Counted from the stretch's first letter, positions 1 through 7,206 are shown. The stretch is DNA of 13,264 nt from CAZIFG01 sp964539135 (GCA_964539135.1 CAZIFG010000030.1:1-13264); one strand, 5' to 3'. Notes: a model not told the origin generated them from the sequence alone. Program-made: numbers and translations.

Positions 1-2
1 TC

Positions 3-434
3 TACCACTTGGACTCTCTTACTTTTCAACCTTTCTTAACTGGGGGCAGTATAAAATCTCTAAAGACGGAAGCGCCCTTATCAACAATTTTCTTGTGTGG
101 AAGTACGCTAGAAGGTTTATTACATGACATCGCGCATCATAACCCTTCCATATTTAACCAATCAAAAGCTTCGCCCAAAAAAGATGGAACAGCACTCGCA
201 TTTGAGTCTTGGTCCTTAGATCATTTAATCAATGTTTCTTATGAGCTGGGATGGATACCTCTTGATGTGAAAAAGTTTAGCCATTCTCTACGGGACTTTA
301 GAAACTATATTCATCCACGCCAACAAGTACAAGAAAACTTTATCCCTGACCATTATACGGCTAAAATGAGCTATACAGTACTACAGGCAGCAATATCCTC
401 TTTGATTGAGAAAAGAAAAACACAAGGCCTTTAA
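3..434 (+). CDS. HEPN-like domain protein, 5' end cut off by window edge
   Basis: The frame is open to the left edge, so the true start probably lies outside; a TTG at 9 is the only start-like codon near the edge and has no visible ribosome site. Counting from that TTG, 141 residues remain. An early helix-like stretch (about residues 25-41, with CGSTLEGLLHD) is followed by a C-terminal RDFRNYIHP motif at 95-103. Arg95 and His102 fit the R-x(4-6)-H signature of HEPN domains, which are all-helical and are often RNases in toxin-antitoxin or defence systems, though some are non-enzymatic. I do not recognise a specific family. No antitoxin partner is visible downstream, where the next gene is the convergent purA. 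It could equally be the C-terminal part of a larger protein. The HEPN assignment rests on one motif plus helical character and is moderate at best. Confidence 0.55.
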   Translation, partial: YHLDSLTFQPFLTGGSIKSLKTEAPLSTIFLCGSTLEGLLHDIAHHNPSIFNQSKASPKKDGTALAFESWSLDHLINVSYELGWIPLDVKKFSHSLRDFRNYIHPRQQVQENFIPDHYTAKMSYTVLQAAISSLIEKRKTQGL

Positions 435-502
435 TAGGCAGCTAAAAATCTCCGCCGTTTCCTATCCGAGATTTCAAAAAAAGTCAGAGGCGTGAGCGCG
501 TG

Positions 503-533
503 AAAAAAAATCGAGACCGTGGCTCGATTTTTT
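503..533. terminator. Bidirectional intrinsic terminator
   Basis: AAAAAATCGAG (505-515) pairs with CTCGATTTTTT (523-533) around the 7-nt loop ACCGTGG. On the plus strand it ends in a run of six T; on the minus strand the run is eight T. It lies between convergent genes (the HEPN-like gene and purA), so it can serve both. The GC core of the stem is short, and the A/T tracts extend it. Confidence 0.7.
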
Positions 534-534
534 A

Positions 535-575
535 GGACAAGAAGCTCCTGTTCTACGAACAGGAGCTTCTTGTCC
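535..575. repeat. Perfect 19-bp hairpin with 3-nt loop
   Basis: GGACAAGAAGCTCCTGTTC (535-553) is perfectly complementary to 557-575, with loop TAC. No T-run follows directly on either strand, so it is not a standard terminator by itself. It begins two bases after the terminator at 503-533 and sits in the centre of a longer inverted repeat. It would form a very stable RNA hairpin, or a DNA cruciform. Confidence 0.75.
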
Positions 576-642
576 GGTGAACGCCCGAGGGGCTCTTTTT
601 TGAAGATCGGATAGGTAACGGTGGGTTTTCTTTAGCGGCTAC

Positions 643-666
643 GACCCTTCGACTGCGCTCAGGGTC
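643..666. repeat. REP-like short palindrome
   Basis: GACCCT (643-648) pairs with AGGGTC (661-666), and the inner GA/TC pair can extend the stem around the central CTGCGC. The core CCCTTCGACTGCGCTCAGGG resembles, from memory, a short imperfect palindrome scattered through intergenic regions of many bacteria. It lies 25 bases beyond the purA stop codon. There is no T-run, so terminator function is not supported. Confidence 0.45.
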
Positions 667-690
667 CGGGTTTTGCCGATGTAAATGTAT

Positions 691-1959
691 CTAAATGGTT
701 AGAAGATGAATCGTCTGGCGACGACGTGTGCCTACAGATACCATCTTGATCTGAACACCTACTTTCTTCGAAATGTACTGAATGTATGCTTTTGCATTCT
801 CTGGCAGATCGTCTTGGTTCTTCAATCCAGAAATATCTTCAGACCAGCCTGGCAGCGTCTCGTAAACGGGCTCGCATTGTGAAAAGACGTCTAACTCTAA
901 GGGGAACTCTGTAATGAGGCCTTCTGGTGTCTTATAAGCGTTGCAAATCTTAATTTCAGAGAAGCCATCAAGGACATCTAACTTCGTTAAACAAATAGAC
1001 GTTAATCCATTTACCCGAATCGCATAGCGTAACGCCACAAGATCTAACCACCCACACCGTCTTGGACGGCCTGTTGTCGTTCCAAATTCACCACCTACCG
1101 TTCTCAGCTTCTCACCAATTTCTTCGGTTAATTCTGTCGGAAATGGCCCCTCACCTACACGGGTTGTGTACGCCTTTGTAACACCCAAAACATGGTCGAT
1201 TTTACTCGGCCCAATACCAGCACCAATACACGCGCCACCTGCGATGGGATTGGAACTTGTTACAAAGGGATACGTCCCATGATCTACATCCAACATCGTC
1301 CCTTGAGCGCCTTCTAAAATGACATTCTTGCCCGCTTTAATCGCCTCGTTGATATACAAAGACGAATCAATGATAAAGGGTCTTAACTGATTCCCATATC
1401 CCGCATACTCATCTGCAATGGCTTCTAAATTTAAGGTGTCATCGGGTAATAAGGCGTCCCAGTTTCTTTTTTGCAGTTTCTTTAACAGCTTTTCACGGTC
1501 TAAAAGATCTAAAACACGCACACCCATTCGGGCAATTTTATCGGTATAAGTTGGCCCTATCCCCTTTCCGGTAGTCCCAATTTTTTCTTCATGACGCTTT
1601 CTTTCTTGCTGAGAATCTAAGAGTTTATGCAGTGGCAAAATTACATGGGCAATACTCGATACTTTTAATCTGTCCGATGTTACCGTAATCCCTTGCGCTT
1701 TTAAGGTTTCAATTTCACTGAAAAATACAGCCGGATCAATCACAACGCCATTTCCAATCACACAGGTACAGGTTGAATATAAAACGCCTGAAGGAATTAA
1801 ATGCAGTTTAAATGTTTTTTCGCCCACACAAACGGTATGGCCTGCATTATTGCCGCCTTGATATCGCACAACTAAATCTACTTTCTCAGCTAAGATATCT
1901 GTGATTTTACCTTTACCTTCATCGCCCCACTGAGACCCTACTATTACACTTACCGTCAT
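691..1959 (-). CDS. purA: Adenylosuccinate synthetase PurA
   Basis: Joins IMP and aspartate using GTP to give adenylosuccinate, the first committed step from IMP to AMP, in the cytoplasm. At 422 residues it is full length. Visible motifs in order: the phosphate-binding GDEGKGK loop (12-18) with the catalytic Asp13, the NNAGHTV segment (37-43), GKGIGPTYTDK (about 131-141), EGAQGTMLDVDHG (about 216-228), TTTGRPRRCGWLD, KLDVLDG, and the C-terminal GTRRRQTI that contacts the nucleotide base. The ATG at 1957-1959 is preceded by GGAGGA seven bases away, which fixes the start. It is the last gene of the minus-strand train and has its own promoter and a leader of about 230 nt, so it can be expressed apart from the upstream mur genes. 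The hairpin at 503-533 is the likely terminator. Confidence 0.98.
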   Translation of the reverse strand: MTVSVIVGSQWGDEGKGKITDILAEKVDLVVRYQGGNNAGHTVCVGEKTFKLHLIPSGVLYSTCTCVIGNGVVIDPAVFFSEIETLKAQGITVTSDRLKVSSIAHVILPLHKLLDSQQERKRHEEKIGTTGKGIGPTYTDKIARMGVRVLDLLDREKLLKKLQKRNWDALLPDDTLNLEAIADEYAGYGNQLRPFIIDSSLYINEAIKAGKNVILEGAQGTMLDVDHGTYPFVTSSNPIAGGACIGAGIGPSKIDHVLGVTKAYTTRVGEGPFPTELTEEIGEKLRTVGGEFGTTTGRPRRCGWLDLVALRYAIRVNGLTSICLTKLDVLDGFSEIKICNAYKTPEGLITEFPLELDVFSQCEPVYETLPGWSEDISGLKNQDDLPENAKAYIQYISKKVGVQIKMVSVGTRRRQTIHLLTI

Positions 1960-2020
1960 CTACGTATCCTCCAAACTACCTTTTTCTCGACAACCCTCAG
2001 GTCTATCTCTTGTTCTATGT

Positions 2021-2192
2021 TTTGCCCCACCGTGCCGTCTAGCATGATGTTTTTATCCCTTGAATTAAGGCGGGTCTCCACGCCAGGTGGCGCTTGTTAT
2101 CTTTAGGCAGCTGACACGTCAGACTGCACTTCAGATCCCCAATAAAAACACGTTGGAATAACATAATGCTATAACCAACCCAGTCGGGCAAC
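2021..2192 (-). ncRNA. Structured leader / candidate small RNA upstream of purA
   Basis: Starting six bases after a TATAAT box, the minus-strand transcript can close on itself. TTGCCC (2191-2186) pairs with GGGCAA (2027-2022). AGCATtATG (2170-2162) pairs with CATcATGCT (2049-2041) with one mismatch. GTTTTTAT (2149-2142) pairs with ATAAAAAC (2056-2049). GGGaTCT (2139-2133) pairs with AGACCC (2077-2072) with one bulge. Inside are the hairpins GCAGuCUGA/UCAGCUGC (2127-2107) and CGCC/GGCG (2092-2081), and a small CCUU/AAGG hairpin lies on the 3' side (2070-2058). The two ends pair and the length is about 172 nt, so it looks like a discrete RNA, possibly 6S-like. An untyped riboswitch or plain leader is also possible. 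No strong terminator separates it from purA. I recognise no family consensus. Confidence 0.5.
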
Positions 2193-2197
2193 TATTC

Positions 2198-2227
2198 ATT
2201 ATACCCCAAGTCTCTTCATCCCATCAA
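2198..2227 (-). promoter_or_regulatory. Sigma70-type promoter for purA leader
   Basis: On the minus strand TTGATG (2227-2222) and a perfect TATAAT (2203-2198) are separated by 18 bases. Transcription would start near G2192, exactly at the 5' side of the closing helix of the leader RNA. The -35 box lies inside the last codons of thiE. The spacer is one longer than optimum and the -35 matches consensus at four of six bases. Confidence 0.65.
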
Positions 2228-3175
2228 ATGATTGTTTTTTAAACGATCTTGAATCTCTGAAATGTGCTCATAATCGCGAATCAATCCTACAATCGGCGGC
2301 TTGTATGGCAAGATCTCCACTAAGGTTTCTCTGTTAATGCCACCTATCGCTACATAGGGAATTTTTAACTGTTTCGACGCGGATTCTAAATACTCAAAGC
2401 CTATGCCTAAACGTCCTGGCTTAGACGGTGTTTCCCAAATTGGCCCCACACTCACATAATCCGCGCCCTCTGCTTCTGCTAAAAGGCCTTGAGATAGATC
2501 ATGCGTGGTTCTGCCAATCAGTTTATGATGTCCCAATAGCTTTCGTTGGTCTTTTACCGAAATATCATCTTGGCCCGTATGAAGGCCATCCGCTTCTACA
2601 CCAAGTACAATATCCAAATAATCATTGATTAAACAGGGAATGCCCGCTTTTTTTGCCAGAGGCACAATCTCTTTGGCCTTATTGTAAAGCGTTTCTTTCG
2701 AATCTGATTTGCCTCTCAGCTGAATTAAGGACACGCCTGACGCCAGTCCCTTTTTTAAGATCTCTACTTGATCAGAAATTAAATACAGACCAGGTAAGAT
2801 CCTAGGCTTTTTACTTTTTAAGACAATCTCTTTTTCCAACTCATACAAGGTGTACCGAATCTGATTGTATAGCGTTAGGCCCGTGTACTCCTCCAAAACC
2901 CGAAGCCCTTCTTGTGCGCGCTTGAAATTGGCAATTAACACATCGGAGATCTCTTTTCGTTTGGCTGGCGCATGACCTGCACGCGCATCTGCTGAGGTGT
3001 CTCGCCCCATCAAATTGGCCACTTTATCTTGCTCGGACTGATTGACCTGATATCTCAATGTGGCAAGCGCCACCGAAAGCGCCTCATCTGATAATTCAAA
3101 GCGGGTAAACTCTTCAATGACTCTCAAGCCTTCTGAAATGCGATTGATATTGGCGTCTATAATGCGATCGTACAT
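2216..3175 (-). CDS. thiE: ThiD2-ThiE fusion, thiamine phosphate synthase
   Basis: Residues 1-120 match the ThiD2-type N-terminal domain, associated with HMP-phosphate kinase activity in some bacteria. It contains two copies of an AN-x2-R-x2-EGLRV-x-EE pattern (about 8-22 and 82-96). Residues 128-319 form the ThiE TIM barrel, which joins HMP-PP and thiazole phosphate to thiamine phosphate. LYLISD (130-135), IQLRGKS (151-157), INDYLD (183-188), DGLHTGQDD (196-204), GPIWETPSKPG (244-254) and AIGGI (276-280) are the substrate and Mg-binding elements. ATG at 3173-3175 is preceded by AGGATAGG. murG ends 39 bases upstream, so it is probably cotranscribed with the mur genes. No other thiamine gene is in view and no TPP riboswitch was recognised. 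The fusion could supply two successive pathway steps in one polypeptide. Confidence 0.93.
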   Translation of the reverse strand: MYDRIIDANINRISEGLRVIEEFTRFELSDEALSVALATLRYQVNQSEQDKVANLMGRDTSADARAGHAPAKRKEISDVLIANFKRAQEGLRVLEEYTGLTLYNQIRYTLYELEKEIVLKSKKPRILPGLYLISDQVEILKKGLASGVSLIQLRGKSDSKETLYNKAKEIVPLAKKAGIPCLINDYLDIVLGVEADGLHTGQDDISVKDQRKLLGHHKLIGRTTHDLSQGLLAEAEGADYVSVGPIWETPSKPGRLGIGFEYLESASKQLKIPYVAIGGINRETLVEILPYKPPIVGLIRDYEHISEIQDRLKNNHLMG

Positions 3176-3214
3176 GTGCCCTATCCTAGCGATATTTTTT
3201 CAAACTGTCGAATA

Positions 3215-4249
3215 TTACAGAACTGTTGCAAATTTCAACAGGGCTTGAATCTCTCGTAAGACAGTATCCCGTGGGTTTTTAGGTTCCGAAACAGGCAGAG
3301 GCATCGCCTCTACCTTTTCCATCTTGTCGAGGAGAGCCGCTACGCTTAATTCAGACTGCTTCATCCAAAGGCCCCAGCCTCGTTTTTCAAAGGCAATGGC
3401 ATTCGCCTCTTGATGATTGTCCTTTGCAAAGGGATAGGGGATTAAAATCGCTTTTTTTTGATAATACAGCAATTCCGCTATACTCGTTGCGCCTGCTCTC
3501 GAAATGACCAAATCCGCGTCTACATATAGCCCCGTAAGCCCTTCTAGATAGCCAATGCGGATATAAGCAGCGCCTTCTTTATTCACCTCTACCTTAAACG
3601 GCTCCGCATACGGATAATTCCCCGTCCCCATTAAATGGATAATGCTCCACCCGTTTTGCAAAAGTATCGGCGCACTCTCCGTGATGCAGTCATTTAAGGC
3701 TTGAGCCCCTTGACTCCCGCCCATCACCACCAGAATCTTGCCTTTAGCCGCTTTTATTTCCGCCTTTAGATCTTCACTTAAGACGGCGCTATCTCGCACG
3801 GGATTGCCTGTTACTTTGACGTTTTTACCCTGAATAAATGACATGCTTTCTTCAAAAGACAAACACACCACGTTTGCCAGTCCTTTAAAGAGTTTCGTTA
3901 CACGCCCTGGAAAACTGTTTTGCTCCAATAAAATAATGGGAATCCCTAAGGTTTTGGCCGCTAAAATTACGGGAGCGGTTAAATAGCCCCCTGTGGCAAT
4001 TAACATGTCTGCTTTCTCTGACTTTAGCGCGGCCCTTGATCTCATAAAGGCCCTTAAAAGCGTGATGGGATTTGGTTTTTCTGAGGCTGGAATAGGGTAT
4101 TTGGGATAGGGATACGCCTCTAAAATCTGCTTATCTTGCTTGTTTTCAGAACAAATAAAAATAGACTTTCCGGGCCATTTTTCAGCTAGAGCAATGGCCG
4201 GATACACATGCCCCCCTGTTGTCCCGCAGGTAAAGGCTAACTTAGCCAT
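3215..4249 (-). CDS. murG: MurG, lipid II-forming GlcNAc transferase
   Basis: Transfers GlcNAc from UDP-GlcNAc onto lipid I to form lipid II at the inner face of the membrane. I chose the ATG at 4247-4249 (344 residues) because the protein then begins MAKLAFTCGTTGGHVYPA, the normal MurG N-terminus, and the start overlaps the ftsW stop as ATGGCTAA. An upstream in-frame ATG at 4292-4294 would add 15 basic residues buried in ftsW. Visible: GGHVYPA in the N-terminal GT-B domain, LLEQNSFPGR, GNPVR, GGSQGA (UDP-GlcNAc side), SRAGATSIAEL and PFAKDNHQEANA. The first glycine loop reads CGTTGGH instead of the usual GGTGGH type, a mild variation. The ribosome site before the chosen ATG is weak, which fits translational coupling with ftsW. 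Confidence 0.96.
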   Translation of the reverse strand: MAKLAFTCGTTGGHVYPAIALAEKWPGKSIFICSENKQDKQILEAYPYPKYPIPASEKPNPITLLRAFMRSRAALKSEKADMLIATGGYLTAPVILAAKTLGIPIILLEQNSFPGRVTKLFKGLANVVCLSFEESMSFIQGKNVKVTGNPVRDSAVLSEDLKAEIKAAKGKILVVMGGSQGAQALNDCITESAPILLQNGWSIIHLMGTGNYPYAEPFKVEVNKEGAAYIRIGYLEGLTGLYVDADLVISRAGATSIAELLYYQKKAILIPYPFAKDNHQEANAIAFEKRGWGLWMKQSELSVAALLDKMEKVEAMPLPVSEPKNPRDTVLREIQALLKFATVL

Positions 4250-5378
4250 CACTCTGTTCGCTTTTTTTAGAGGCTTGGCTTTGCTTCGTGACATTGATAA
4301 TCACACCCGTAAAAAACATAGACATGAGCAAAGACGTACCGCCAAAACTAATAAAGGGCAACGGAATGCCTGTTACGGGCAAGATGCCCATTACAACACC
4401 CAAATTGAAAAACGCCTGTATGAATAACATGGACATCAGCCCCACTCCCAAATAATAGCCAAATGCCGTCTCTGATTTTGCCGCTGTTTGAAGCCCTTTA
4501 ATCCCGAAAGCGCCAAATAACAGAATGGTAAATCCGGCTAAAATAAATCCGCCTTCCTCACACAAAATAGAAAAAATAAAGTCGCAATATTGAAGCGGCA
4601 AATAAAAGAATTTGAGTTTAGATTCGCCGAGACCAAGTCCAGTTAACCCGCCAGAACCAATGGCGATGAGCGACTGCACCATGTGATAGTTTCGACCCTG
4701 AGGATCTTCCCAAGGCGATAAAAATCCTTTGACCCGATTCATTTGGTAAGGATGCGTTAAAATACTCACCACAACAGCTGCGGCCGACACCGACATAAAC
4801 GACACCAACCAGCGAATGGGCATCTCACTTAAAAAGAGCATGACGATTGTCGCTACCAAAATTACCGCAGAAGTTCCCAAATCTGGCTCTTTTGCCAGTA
4901 GCCCAAGTGGGACCGCCACTGCCAGCAAAATGGGCAAAACCCCTTTTTTAAAGGACTTCATGAGAGGCCCTTTGTTTTGAATGGCCGTAGCTACAAAAAC
5001 GATAACAAAAAACTTAGCAACCTCAGACGGCTGAAAGGTCATGAATCCTAAATCAACCCAACGGTAGGCACCGCCAATCTTTACCCCAATTCCTGGAATA
5101 ATCGGTAATATCAGTAAAAAAACACTTAAAATCATGCCTTGAAAGGACCACTTTTGATACAACTTATTGGGTATTTTAGACCCCATTAAAAGTGCTAAAA
5201 CACCCAGTATTAAAAAAACACCATGTTTTTTAATAAAATGAAAGCTGTCTCCATAGTTTTCTAGCCCCGCAGACGCACTACTTGAAATAATCATGATAGT
5301 GCCAATCGTAAGCAACATAAACAGCGGAATCAGGAGTGACCAGTCTGCTCTTGGACTTTTAAATTTTGTCTCTTTCAT
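4242..5378 (-). CDS. ftsW: FtsW, SEDS-family glycan polymerase
   Basis: Septal peptidoglycan glycosyltransferase of the SEDS family, with about ten membrane segments across 378 residues. Family marks: RWVDLGFMTFQPSEVAK (106-122), KEPDLGTS (163-170), WEDPQGRNYHMVQSLIAIGSGG (223-244), Asp266 in LPLQYCDFIF (the putative catalytic Asp, usually within an HTDF context), and the C-terminal GILPVTGIPLPFISFGGTS (331-349). The two residues before the Asp differ from the common form. Context (between murD and murG in a division cluster) favours FtsW over RodA. The start ATG at 5376-5378 overlaps the murD stop as ATGA, with AAAGGG just upstream. The 3' end overlaps murG by eight bases. No ftsI (its usual transpeptidase partner) lies in this cluster. 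Confidence 0.95.
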   Translation of the reverse strand: MKETKFKSPRADWSLLIPLFMLLTIGTIMIISSSASAGLENYGDSFHFIKKHGVFLILGVLALLMGSKIPNKLYQKWSFQGMILSVFLLILPIIPGIGVKIGGAYRWVDLGFMTFQPSEVAKFFVIVFVATAIQNKGPLMKSFKKGVLPILLAVAVPLGLLAKEPDLGTSAVILVATIVMLFLSEMPIRWLVSFMSVSAAAVVVSILTHPYQMNRVKGFLSPWEDPQGRNYHMVQSLIAIGSGGLTGLGLGESKLKFFYLPLQYCDFIFSILCEEGGFILAGFTILLFGAFGIKGLQTAAKSETAFGYYLGVGLMSMLFIQAFFNLGVVMGILPVTGIPLPFISFGGTSLLMSMFFTGVIINVTKQSQASKKSEQSDG

Positions 5379-6565
5379 AATCCCTTTACAATGGCTTTAA
5401 ACCGGTTTCCACGATCTTCGTATCCCTTGAATTGATCATAACTTGAACTGGCGGGTGAAAACAAGATGCCATCTCCTTTTTTTGCCACTTGTTTTGCTGC
5501 TAAAATGGCTGATTCCAAGGTATCCACCTCGTGATACTTTGGGGACCTTGTCCATTTTTCATGCTTTTTTGCGATCACGTCTTTTAAGGCCCCAAATACA
5601 AAGATATGATCCGCACGCTGCTCACATTCTTCTAACAAAGGCTCCAAATCCAGCTGCTTATCTTCCCCACATAAAATCAGCTGCAAAGGCCCCTCTAAAG
5701 ACCGTAGCGCCGATATCGTGGCATGTGGATTTGTGGCCTTGGAATCGTTGTAGTAGACCACGCCCTCTAAGGCTCTTACCGGCTCAATTCTATGGGGCGC
5801 TACTTTAAATTCTTTTAGCTTTTCTAGCGCTTCTGCTCTTGAAATCCCCCTTTTTAAGCCCACTTGAATCGCTAACTCCGCATTTAAACGCATGAATCGG
5901 TGTGAAATCGGCGGATTGGGATAATCTGCCACAGCCAAGTCATCCTCATTGATTTTAATGATTTCTGCCTGACTTTCTTCGGCCATTCGACATACCCAAG
6001 GGTCTTTTGCATTTACAATGACGGTATCGCTCGGCGTCATCTGTTTCACCAAGGCCGCTTTCGCCGCATAATACCCTTCCATGTTTTGATGACGCTCAAA
6101 ATGATCCGGACTGAGGTTAATCAATACGGCAATTTCGGGTTTAAAATGCCGGCAAAATTCCACTTGGTAACTACTGACCTCCACCACGATACAGTCTGCC
6201 TTTTCCTCTGAATTGACAAAATCAATGAGTGGTTTTCCTATGTTTCCAGCGGTCGCCGCATTGCAAACCAAGGCGATCATCTGCGTTACTGTTGTTTTAC
6301 CATTTGTACCCGTTACGCCAATTAAATACGGAGATTGCTTATAATGCGCGAACAAATAAGACGCAAACTCGATCTCCGAAATAATGGGCACGGATACCTT
6401 GGGCCAATCCCGGGGGTTAATTCCTGGGCTGGTAATGATTAAATCCGCTTGATCTACAGGAACTTCTTCAAATCCACATCGCTTTAGACCGTTTCGAACA
6501 GAAGTCCCTGTAACACCCTCCCCTAATACCGCTATTTTGAGATTACTTTTTAATAACTGTAACAT
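5375..6565 (-). CDS. murD: MurD, UDP-MurNAc-Ala-D-Glu ligase
   Basis: ATP-dependent addition of D-glutamate to UDP-MurNAc-L-Ala in the cytoplasm. Motifs: short Rossmann-like N-domain with VLGEGVTG (13-20) and TSPGI (45-49); P-loop GVTGTNGKTT (83-92); SSYQVE (131-136); NLSPDHFERH (150-159); Lys169 in the position that is usually carbamylated; DSKATNP (274-280); and the C-terminal SPASSSYDQFKGYEDRGNRF (370-389), which is diagnostic of MurD. At 396 residues it is shorter than the usual ~440-450. The loss is mainly in the N-domain and in the central-domain stretch before MRLNAELA (225-232). The ATG at 6563-6565 lies inside the cyclophilin gene (23-base overlap). AAGG abuts it directly, so initiation probably relies on coupling. 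Confidence 0.97.
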   Translation of the reverse strand: MLQLLKSNLKIAVLGEGVTGTSVRNGLKRCGFEEVPVDQADLIITSPGINPRDWPKVSVPIISEIEFASYLFAHYKQSPYLIGVTGTNGKTTVTQMIALVCNAATAGNIGKPLIDFVNSEEKADCIVVEVSSYQVEFCRHFKPEIAVLINLSPDHFERHQNMEGYYAAKAALVKQMTPSDTVIVNAKDPWVCRMAEESQAEIIKINEDDLAVADYPNPPISHRFMRLNAELAIQVGLKRGISRAEALEKLKEFKVAPHRIEPVRALEGVVYYNDSKATNPHATISALRSLEGPLQLILCGEDKQLDLEPLLEECEQRADHIFVFGALKDVIAKKHEKWTRSPKYHEVDTLESAILAAKQVAKKGDGILFSPASSSYDQFKGYEDRGNRFKAIVKGL

Positions 6566-7157
6566 CCTTAATCTCGATGCTCTCTACAGGAACGTCTCTG
6601 TTACCATTTTTCTCTGTTGTAGGAACACCTTTAATCTTCTCTACTACGTCCATCCCCGCAATCACTTTTCCAAATACACAATACCCAAATGAGCTTGCAG
6701 AGCTGCCTCTATTATCTAAAAATGAGTTATTGGCCACATTAATAAAAAATTGACTCGTTGCCGAATCTACGATGCCTGTTCTCGCCATCGCAATGGTTCC
6801 AATCTCATTTTTTAAGCCGTTTTGAGCTTCGTTTTTAATGGGAGCCTTTGTTCTTTTTTGTTGCATGTCCGCTGTAAAACCACCACCTTGGATCATAAAT
6901 CCATTAATAACACGGTGAAAAATGGTCCCTTTATAAAATCCTTCGTTCGTATACGCTAAAAAATTAGCCACTGTTTGAGGCGCTTTATCCGCATAAAGCT
7001 CAATATAAATATCGCCTTGGCTGGTTTCCATTTTTACAATGGTATTCGGGCTGTTTTTATATTTTTCAATCATCCCGCTGTTTACTTCTTCTTGCTTACA
7101 GCCAAATTGACCTATAGCCAATAATAAAACAAGCGCACCTGTCCAAAAATGTTTCAC
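6543..7157 (-). CDS. Lipoprotein cyclophilin-type peptidyl-prolyl isomerase
   Basis: Cyclophilin fold that isomerises X-Pro bonds, predicted outside the cytoplasmic membrane. Residues 1-20 are a lipoprotein-type signal (hydrophobic GALVLLLAIGQFG, then Cys20), though the lipobox QFGC is non-standard at -3. A short linker precedes the isomerase domain (about 40-204). FHRVINGFMIQGGGF (80-94) holds the active-site Arg82, Phe87 and Gln90, and SQFFINV (135-141) and FGKVIAGMDVV (162-172) complete the family marks. The start is GTG (7155-7157), preceded by AAGGAG at good spacing. The mraY stop is 49 bases upstream and murD overlaps the 3' end. An extracytoplasmic folding factor between mraY and murD is unusual. 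It might help envelope proteins fold, or may simply be an insertion into the operon. Confidence 0.93.
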   Translation of the reverse strand: MKHFWTGALVLLLAIGQFGCKQEEVNSGMIEKYKNSPNTIVKMETSQGDIYIELYADKAPQTVANFLAYTNEGFYKGTIFHRVINGFMIQGGGFTADMQQKRTKAPIKNEAQNGLKNEIGTIAMARTGIVDSATSQFFINVANNSFLDNRGSSASSFGYCVFGKVIAGMDVVEKIKGVPTTEKNGNRDVPVESIEIKDVTVIKK

Positions 7158-7206
7158 AATGATCTCCTTTTTTTGATATATGAGACTATCTTATCAGGAT
7201 TCTAAA

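Larger units (their letters stand above)
438..640. repeat. Long imperfect inverted repeat enclosing two hairpins
   Basis: Bases 438-481 are imperfectly complementary to 596-640. Shared blocks, read inward, are GCTAAA, CCGTT, CCTATCCGA and TTCAAAAAA, with scattered mismatches and one or two gaps. The centre carries a terminator-like hairpin (503-533) and a perfect 19-bp hairpin (535-575). A weak third stem, GCCC/GGGC followed by six T, lies at 583-601. The element fills nearly all the space between the two convergent genes and begins four bases after the upstream stop codon. It could be a MITE-like non-autonomous element, a genomic palindromic repeat, or a complex bidirectional terminator. No transposase or clear target-site duplication is visible. 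Confidence 0.6.

Noticed and set aside
1960..2192. Known riboswitch or T-box in the purA leader
   Set aside because: I looked for T-box, PRPP/guanidine (ykkC), ZTP, THF and cobalamin core sequences and found none convincing, so only an unnamed structured RNA is reported.
4250..4294. Upstream in-frame ATG extending MurG by 15 residues
   Set aside because: The extension would overlap ftsW by more than 50 bases and precede the canonical MurG N-terminus. The ATG at 4249 gives the usual ATGGCTAA coupling.
5210..5234. Perfect 11-bp inverted repeat (TTAAAAAAACA, 3-nt spacer, complement) inside ftsW
   Set aside because: It is made of A and T tracts encoding Phe/Lys-rich residues of a membrane protein and lies mid-gene. 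Chance from codon choice is the simplest explanation.
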